Source: a virus
Length of the DNA stretch: 26,210 bases
Virus record (IMG/VR): IMGVR_UViG_3300020478_000055
Span: 1-26,210 of that record
Direction: 5' to 3' (one strand)
This document shows positions 24,201 to 26,210 of the stretch, in pieces. The notes under the pieces were generated by a model, which worked only from the letters and a program-made list of their open reading frames with translations, had not been told where the DNA came from and made no database searches. Within the stretch, counting starts at the first letter, position 1, and each line of letters opens with the position of its first letter. Made by a program: the position numbers and the translations under genes.

Positions 24201-26210
24201 AAACTCTAAGTGTTCTGTATTCTACTTTAGAGGATCTAAGAGAGACGTTGAGACTGTTGATCCAGTTCAGTCATTGAAGCCTGGTGATGTTATACAGATT
24301 AAGGAGAATAGAAATGATCCACTTGATATTGATCAATTCCAAAGAACAAGTAAGAGAATCGTTGCTTCTGACCTATTAGAAACATTTACATATGACAGTA
24401 TTGGAATTAATACTGCTCAGGATGCTGAAAGACCATTAACTTGGGTTAAACAAAGACAGGATCAGATTCTTTCTGGTGTATTGATACCAAAATCAAGACC
24501 TAGTTTGAAGAGTAAAGTTCTTCCTACAACTAGAATTATCAAGAATGTAGGAAACTTAGATGACAAGATTTATGTGAATAATGCTTACCCAGTATTCACA
24601 AATATTGATAAACTAATTCAATCTGAAAGAAATATACAAGTATTCGATGATGGTGAAGTATCACCAGGCATTGTTACGTCTGTAGTATCAACATCCTCAA
24701 GTATATCTTCATTGACTATTGGTTATGCTGGAACAGGATATAGTAATCTTTCTAGTCCTAATGTTGCCATATCAAGTGCATTAATTAAACGTAAGGATCC
24801 TATTAAGGAATGGAGATTTGATGGAATTAGTGGTATTACTCAAACAGTTGACTTCAAGGCTATAACACAACAAGAACCAATTGTTGCTGTTGGTTCAAGT
24901 AGTTACTATATGAATACTAAGAGTGGTACATTCTGGGAAAGAGGACAAATTGGATTTGGTGGAACTATCACCTTTAATGGTGTTGGTATGGGATTCAGTT
25001 ATGCCAATCAGGGTAGTTTAAATGTCATGGCAGTTGGTGATTATGCTTCTATGGCTAGAGCAGTTTCTGTTGGTAACAGTATTAGTGCTTGGACTGAAAT
25101 AGATCTTAAAGAAGAAAGAACAATTCCTGCCATTAATCAAACAGGTGTATTTGACAGTACTTATGAAGGTAATCTCCAAGATGTTCTTTGGGAAGGAACT
25201 AGAAATATATGGGTTGCTGTTGGTGCTGCTGGATCTATCTTTACTGCTGTTGGTCTTACAACTGCAGAGGCATTCAGTCAATATTCAGGAACTCTACAAC
25301 AGTTAAACTCAGTATGTTACGGTCAGTCTGAATTTATTGCAGTTGGTAATGGTGGTGCTGTAATTGCATCTAATGACGGAACTGGTTGGGGTGATAAGAT
25401 CAGTAATACTGCATATAATATTAATGATATCATCTATGATGGAAATAGATTCATATATGTTGGTGATAATGGTACTATTGGTATTTCTACTAATAAGAAC
25501 TACTGGCAACCTTGGAGTCAACAGTTACCTGCTGGAACAGTTCACCCTGCCACATTTGACTTTAAGACAATTAAATTTATTGATAACATTTACATTGGAA
25601 TTAGTACTGTTGGTGATATGTACTATTCATTTGACCTTGCAAACTGGAATAAGAGGGATATAAATCATCCTAACCAGATAAGTGATATTGTTGATACAGC
25701 ATTTGGTGATTTCGCAAGTAGTAGAATTCTAGCAGTAGGATCCGCAACTACACACTTCTATGCAGATCCAGTAATTAATGCTGCTACTGCTACCGCATCT
25801 GTAACTGCTGGTGTTATAACCAGTATTATTGTAGATGATGGTGGATTTGGTTATGAGATCGGCAGTAATCCACCAGTTCTTATTGAAACAGATAAGACTA
25901 AGAAAGAAGACATCTTTGCAGTTAATTCTCAAGGTGATTTTGGTGATATTGTAGGAATAAATACTTGGTTGCCAGGCAGTGGTGCTAGACTTCCACAATT
26001 AGCGTTTACTCTGAAATCTCAATATAATGATAATACTAATTTGGGATATGGTTATTCTTCACTAAATGCTCTTGGTGTTGAATATTCTGGACTACAAAAA
26101 GGTGATTACTTCACCATCTATGATAGTTCTTTGGTTGTTGGACATGCATTAACTGGTATTACAACTTCCAGTGGTGCAAATGAAGTTGTTGGTATGGTAA
26201 CTGCTGGTGA
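15295..26210 (+). CDS. Second giant repeat-rich structural protein, 3'-truncated (at least 3638 aa)
   Basis: Reading from the ATG at 15295 I find no in-frame stop to the window end. The N-terminus (PRTTPGQGALLRPTFNSTYG) leads into G-x-G-Y elements (GGAGYAKTDPPKI, GLGYYPVF, GSGYYLPT, GQGYNSVP), with an NNVVQTP domain (ILINNVVQTPGLDFEI) near residue 210. Residues about 736-2666 are the YPR repeat array interleaved with 18-residue H-x-F repeats. A non-repetitive block follows at residues 2883-3136 (GQFILFDDISAFFNGKRKKF; IYINDILQTP; VFYFRGS; RPLTWVKQR), which I associate with large cyanophage virion proteins. Then comes a likely beta-propeller (about 3195-3488) and another G-x-G-Y element. It is probably a huge fibre or baseplate-peripheral protein. 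Cleavage into smaller virion parts is possible but not visible. The true end lies outside the window. Confidence 0.88.
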   Translation, partial: MPRTTPGQGALLRPTFNSTYGVSDIEVLAGGAGYAKTDPPKIEIEGTTSPLTEGVFFPIISGVGTISDVVIFKAGLGYYPVFSTSTQSQVVVERGAFGTIATDHSSAGIAYSVFSGDYNIVDDNIFFSDAPYGKTGPVGLLTGSSFSGRLFSRKLDPFDVADKNTILDDISLEFTGVAGTQFTLTENLGLVTSVYNNVNTGVDINNNPFILINNVVQTPGLDFEIVDNSSNKINFLSGVPRAGRINKVGLQTGSGYYLPTKASARVGVGSTGTIEFLQLEGKGQGYNSVPEISIRSSQGTGAALTAYLGTSSGSAVAISTADYNHIAGICTFVTGATSHGFEEGDRIRITGAGFTFTPVSPNRNIAVFGYDYVTGIATVQVSGGHYIGTASNQSRSLVIKQVQVYNGITTYLWREDAYPIVDIPDANNVSVDAGISTQPLQYVSGGLVQAGVDTAIMDGRNVIGFDVLSGTTTNTFRAFIGVSTFAHQYVSGGVINRAEAGIVTSFAILDGGTGYYAPRTISYIDGTPVNGITTLTAYGNQAGGSVAISSVAYDDISGVATITSGSGHGLTTSSVIKLVGIAFSTSDGDITFPSDAQRYYGIKSVVNANNFTINIGAAMTTSGIHTGHIGVGSFIPYQGHGLETDDFVNVTGIAVTFSSAPAVKVGDVEYDETSGIATISTRQKHNLTEDDCVILSGISFTCNYDPALGISSAEYDNTTGVMTVTTSAAHGYKVGKDVVFTGLGFTCQLDNGAQEHYYPRSRSTAFDTGIPIVSTAATTVTVDVGFAPSKDQFTHTFDKALSGALITGGDYKHKFLRAEEGALLTGGYFTHKFVGATADSTFSGGNYEHKFVSSEDKTIKIGGNYAHTFVPSKTIADCIDIVGAGTTTPTNADYNASTGALVLTVPGHGLSGPTSHTITTARYNALVGILTITVPGHNFANGDQIKIDNDAIGFKCSMDGYASTHTYPRSTDPVSDQWIPISNKTTNTFEVFVGMSTIVNYNVTDALYTPSVGVMTMTIGNHDLLAGSSIKIKPSSLGFKCEMDGKTSTKYYPRSTDPVYDTAVPITGIGTTTITVQVGISTIVKYNIRFADYTPAVGILTVSLDRLHGFTAGESIKFKEGSIVFKCARDAFQTNHFYPRPQDPFYNTSVPIVSCAGTIFTCNVGVTTLGNFAHLFVPNQGVAVEGVISGGDYGHTFSGVGTDAVITGGVYDHTFESSVSGGLKRPSTKVEISKGALTFKCAKDNYASEHAYPRTTDPAYNTELGIVDTTSNTFEVRVGVSTVEERAISNAGYNPATGDLTLTVGTGHSYTSATSHTITDAVYNPSTGVMEPTIANHGFLSGDYIKFDNGAITFTCEEDNNATNHPYPRPSDPYSNRWLSIYNVGVNTFSVFVGVSTNTTAHTFASGAAGALKKATDTIGINTSSIVMTCFRDEHKTKHAYPRPDDPVGGNKSIGIGATTDDTITLNVGVTTIKNYSITTAAYTASTGIVTVFSNRHGLSGALTQTVNFAKYNASVGIMTVTTDGSHNLTTGDRVQFERNSINFRCMMDGRKTIKSYPRASDPVDQQWLAVETVDDTNFKVQVGVSTIVTHSPTSGSYDPFTGLMTVDIGEHYLKKGNAVKLKTRAFKFTCGQDNHATNHFYPRATSISGPDPAYNTAVKITGTTDTTITLDVGKSSNQSDHIFISASADSVISGGDYVHTFENAIPNNIKIARDTIGLTTNSYTFRCSQDNYGSDHTYPRSGYAHTFVSATAGAAFTGGSYAHNFVSATAESIYVTQSGAKLTPTNAAYNAETGNMVLTFGSNHGLVAGTNTVGIATNSITLTCDRDNHATNHSYPRSTDPVHGLTNVAIGATTLDTITVNVGVSQIVSKNITAATYDPEAGSMEITIANHGLLVGQPIGIVTNSMTFTCARDLHATNHTYPRNTDPFHNKNISIGATTANTITLFVGKSNTGDPLNNKEIGILTSTADTFTFNVGVTTQVRYNITTSSYTPSTGIVTFTTDSSHGLTTATSVGIATNSLIFSCDMDQHATEHAYPRPGYAHTMVNEQGTHTFVSGTANGLTASNGASGNFTAASGTTYDPLTGNLVLTIGSHSLTTSNKLTIANGAVTFTCDVDNHATNHAYPRATDPASGVALSITAVTGTTVTVNVGAVRSGSAVITGGDYAHTYVSSLAGVAFTGGNYKHNFVSAAADSIHVGSWTGTKLTPNNVSYNAVTGNMVLNFASAHGLIAGSNTVGIATGGIVLTCERDNHETNHAYPRASDPVHGLTNIAIGATTVNTITVNVGVSTIVSSGITTATYTPSTGDIELTVGAGHGLLAQSQTTVTNADYNPYAGIMTCTVAGHGWEVGEYVKFDTNSITFTCGIDTHATNHSYPRPSDPFHNTWLPILETTTNTFSVKVLKETPSTSVGVHTFSGSQSNGLKKANNTVGIHTRSITMTCARDAHGSNHAYPRDADPINNKQVGIKAVTGTTITINCGISTLVTYGVTDANYNDVNGELELTIGSGHGFVVNDNANVGIQTSGLTFTCALDKHASNHTYPRTSDPIHNKIVSIGSTSDTTITLNCGAANIDDPAHSAGLLPTKITSNTLSLNVGVTTQVKFDVVHADYQESVGVMTMAIGAHSLQMVQTVKLANEAIYFKCSRDGNATSLGYPKGGDPWYNGTLVNRVIDANNIEVNVGVSTVPTHYNSGGTVQGVIIAPREFNNSASGVDYASGGTFVDKIIDDYNYVVNVGISTVDHNYNRGGLSQQGKRVAASIEKGFSGFDVIEKLDAASFRVDAGLTTERALFKRGGRVDKPIFVDIAQPDPYFNRKLEYISGASGLGTDAKVDFRINVDGQIGEFDILEEGTAFKVDEELTVAGIVTDPRVGVLTEFQLTVTELENDTFSGFYPGQFILFDDISAFFNGKRKKFTLSVTTAGTTEILSLKTLPGSDMDITNNIFIYINDILQTPQSSYVFKGSRVIFSEAPKPNSKCSVFYFRGSKRDVETVDPVQSLKPGDVIQIKENRNDPLDIDQFQRTSKRIVASDLLETFTYDSIGINTAQDAERPLTWVKQRQDQILSGVLIPKSRPSLKSKVLPTTRIIKNVGNLDDKIYVNNAYPVFTNIDKLIQSERNIQVFDDGEVSPGIVTSVVSTSSSISSLTIGYAGTGYSNLSSPNVAISSALIKRKDPIKEWRFDGISGITQTVDFKAITQQEPIVAVGSSSYYMNTKSGTFWERGQIGFGGTITFNGVGMGFSYANQGSLNVMAVGDYASMARAVSVGNSISAWTEIDLKEERTIPAINQTGVFDSTYEGNLQDVLWEGTRNIWVAVGAAGSIFTAVGLTTAEAFSQYSGTLQQLNSVCYGQSEFIAVGNGGAVIASNDGTGWGDKISNTAYNINDIIYDGNRFIYVGDNGTIGISTNKNYWQPWSQQLPAGTVHPATFDFKTIKFIDNIYIGISTVGDMYYSFDLANWNKRDINHPNQISDIVDTAFGDFASSRILAVGSATTHFYADPVINAATATASVTAGVITSIIVDDGGFGYEIGSNPPVLIETDKTKKEDIFAVNSQGDFGDIVGINTWLPGSGARLPQLAFTLKSQYNDNTNLGYGYSSLNALGVEYSGLQKGDYFTIYDSSLVVGHALTGITTSSGANEVVGMVTAG
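17671..17913 (+). repeat. 18-residue H-x-F repeat, cluster of five
   Basis: Five copies of a motif ending H-x-F are spaced by exactly 54 bases: FTHTF, DYKHKF, FTHKF, NYEHKF and NYAHTF, with their Phe codons at 17683, 17737, 17791, 17845 and 17899. The consensus is (T/S)-G-G-x-Y-x-H-x-F-V-x-A. A strict 18-residue period fits a rung-like beta structure, but that is inference. Confidence 0.85.
18808..18945 (+). repeat. 18-residue H-x-F repeat, second cluster
   Basis: NFAHLF, SGGDYGHTF and TGGVYDHTF have Phe codons at 18820, 18883 and 18937. The last two are exactly 54 bases apart and the first step is 63. The cluster sits between the fourth and fifth YPR motifs. Confidence 0.75.
20335..20610 (+). 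repeat. 18-residue H-x-F repeats flanking the tenth YPR motif
   Basis: A degenerate SDHIF (Phe 20344) and SGGDYVHTF (20398) are 54 bases apart. After the tenth YPR motif, SGYAHTF (20536) and TGGSYAHNF (20590) are again 54 bases apart. The YPR motif at 20476 interrupts this repeat and merges directly into it. Confidence 0.75.
21411..21460 (+). repeat. Half-period H-x-F pair after the thirteenth YPR motif
   Basis: PGYAHTM follows directly on YPR, and GTHTF follows 27 bases later, which is half the usual 54-base period (codons at 21427 and 21454). This looks like a shortened copy. Confidence 0.6.
21770..21860 (+). repeat. 18-residue H-x-F repeat, final cluster
   Basis: TGGDYAHTY (last codon 21799) and TGGNYKHNF (21853) are 54 bases apart. 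Together with the following sequence this block is a diverged duplicate of the region starting near 20521. Confidence 0.75.
24870..25770 (+). other. Probable seven-bladed beta-propeller domain
   Basis: Seven successive blade-like repeats share a core of hydrophobic-A-V-G, G-x-(I/M), and S-x(4-6)-W: IVAVGSSSYYMNTKSGTFW, VMAVGDYASMARAVSVG, WVAVGAAGSIFTAVG, FIAVGNGGAVIASNDGTGW, FIYVGDNGTIGISTNKNYW, YIGISTVGDMYYSFDLANW and ILAVGSATTHFYAD. Blades 4 to 6 are the clearest. The pattern resembles Ycf48/BNR-like propellers. It is likely a ligand- or surface-binding head or a docking platform in the virion. Confidence 0.65.

Noticed and set aside
17500-25760. Diversity-generating retroelement target
   Set aside because: I saw no reverse transcriptase, no short template repeat and no cluster of adenine-specific changes in the window. 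Repeat divergence is mostly spread over third codon positions.
19999-25998. Several - strand open frames (19999-20214, 21598-21849, 25018-25281, 25729-25998) with Ser/Cys/Asn-rich products
   Set aside because: They are mirror images of the Thr/Val/Gly-rich repeats of the second giant and show no independent protein character.
1-26210. tRNA genes, insertion sequences, attachment sites
   Set aside because: No cloverleaf-like sequence, transposase or integrase coding, or flanking direct repeats were noticed on reading. A dedicated tRNA scan was not possible.

Overview
This window is AT-rich, densely packed phage DNA with every gene on the + strand. It looks like part of a T4-like marine myovirus, most likely a cyanophage of Prochlorococcus or Synechococcus. 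The evidence is gp25 and gp6 baseplate wedge genes side by side, two perfect T4-type late promoter octamers (TATAAATA), and a 2OG-Fe(II) oxygenase and GT-A glycosyltransferase of the kind carried as accessory genes by marine myoviruses. The host cannot be fixed from the sequence: SAR11 myoviruses share much of this layout.

Layout. Positions 1-2467 hold accessory genes: the 3' end of an unrecognised gene, a 2OG-Fe(II) dioxygenase-like gene, two tiny overlapping ORFs (56 and 52 aa), a sigma70-type extended -10 promoter, a glycosyltransferase and a 54-aa protein. Positions 2506-2753 form a self-contained late unit: a late promoter, a 51-aa gene with a good ribosome binding site, and a strong intrinsic terminator. 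From 2769 the baseplate/tail operon begins: a 58-aa ORF, gp25, gp6, and then a 2999-aa giant protein with zero intergenic bases. A second perfect late promoter (14230) precedes a 340-aa fibre-like protein. This is followed by a second giant reading frame that starts at 15295 and is still open at the window end (at least 3638 codons). No stretch over 300 bases lacks a gene.

How the parts fit. gp25 and gp6 form the conserved wedge ring around the baseplate hub. The two giant proteins (about 20 kb of coding sequence) are probably wedge-attached or peripheral baseplate/fibre components. Both are mosaics of short beta-rich modules, including G-x-G-Y elements, H-G-L-x-x-G modules and 'NN.xQTP' domains, so they seem to draw on one common module pool. 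The glycosyltransferase and oxygenase could modify host or virion molecules, but their substrates are unknown.

The most unusual element lies inside the second giant gene (17500-23290). It is an array of 19 copies of an exactly spaced motif C-x2-D-x3-[TSQ]-x-[HKL]-x-Y-P-[RK]. It is interleaved with a second repeat of strict 18-residue period centred on H-x-F, and there are chimeric junctions where one repeat type turns into the other in mid-motif. A probable seven-bladed beta-propeller follows. I do not recognise a named family for the YPR array.
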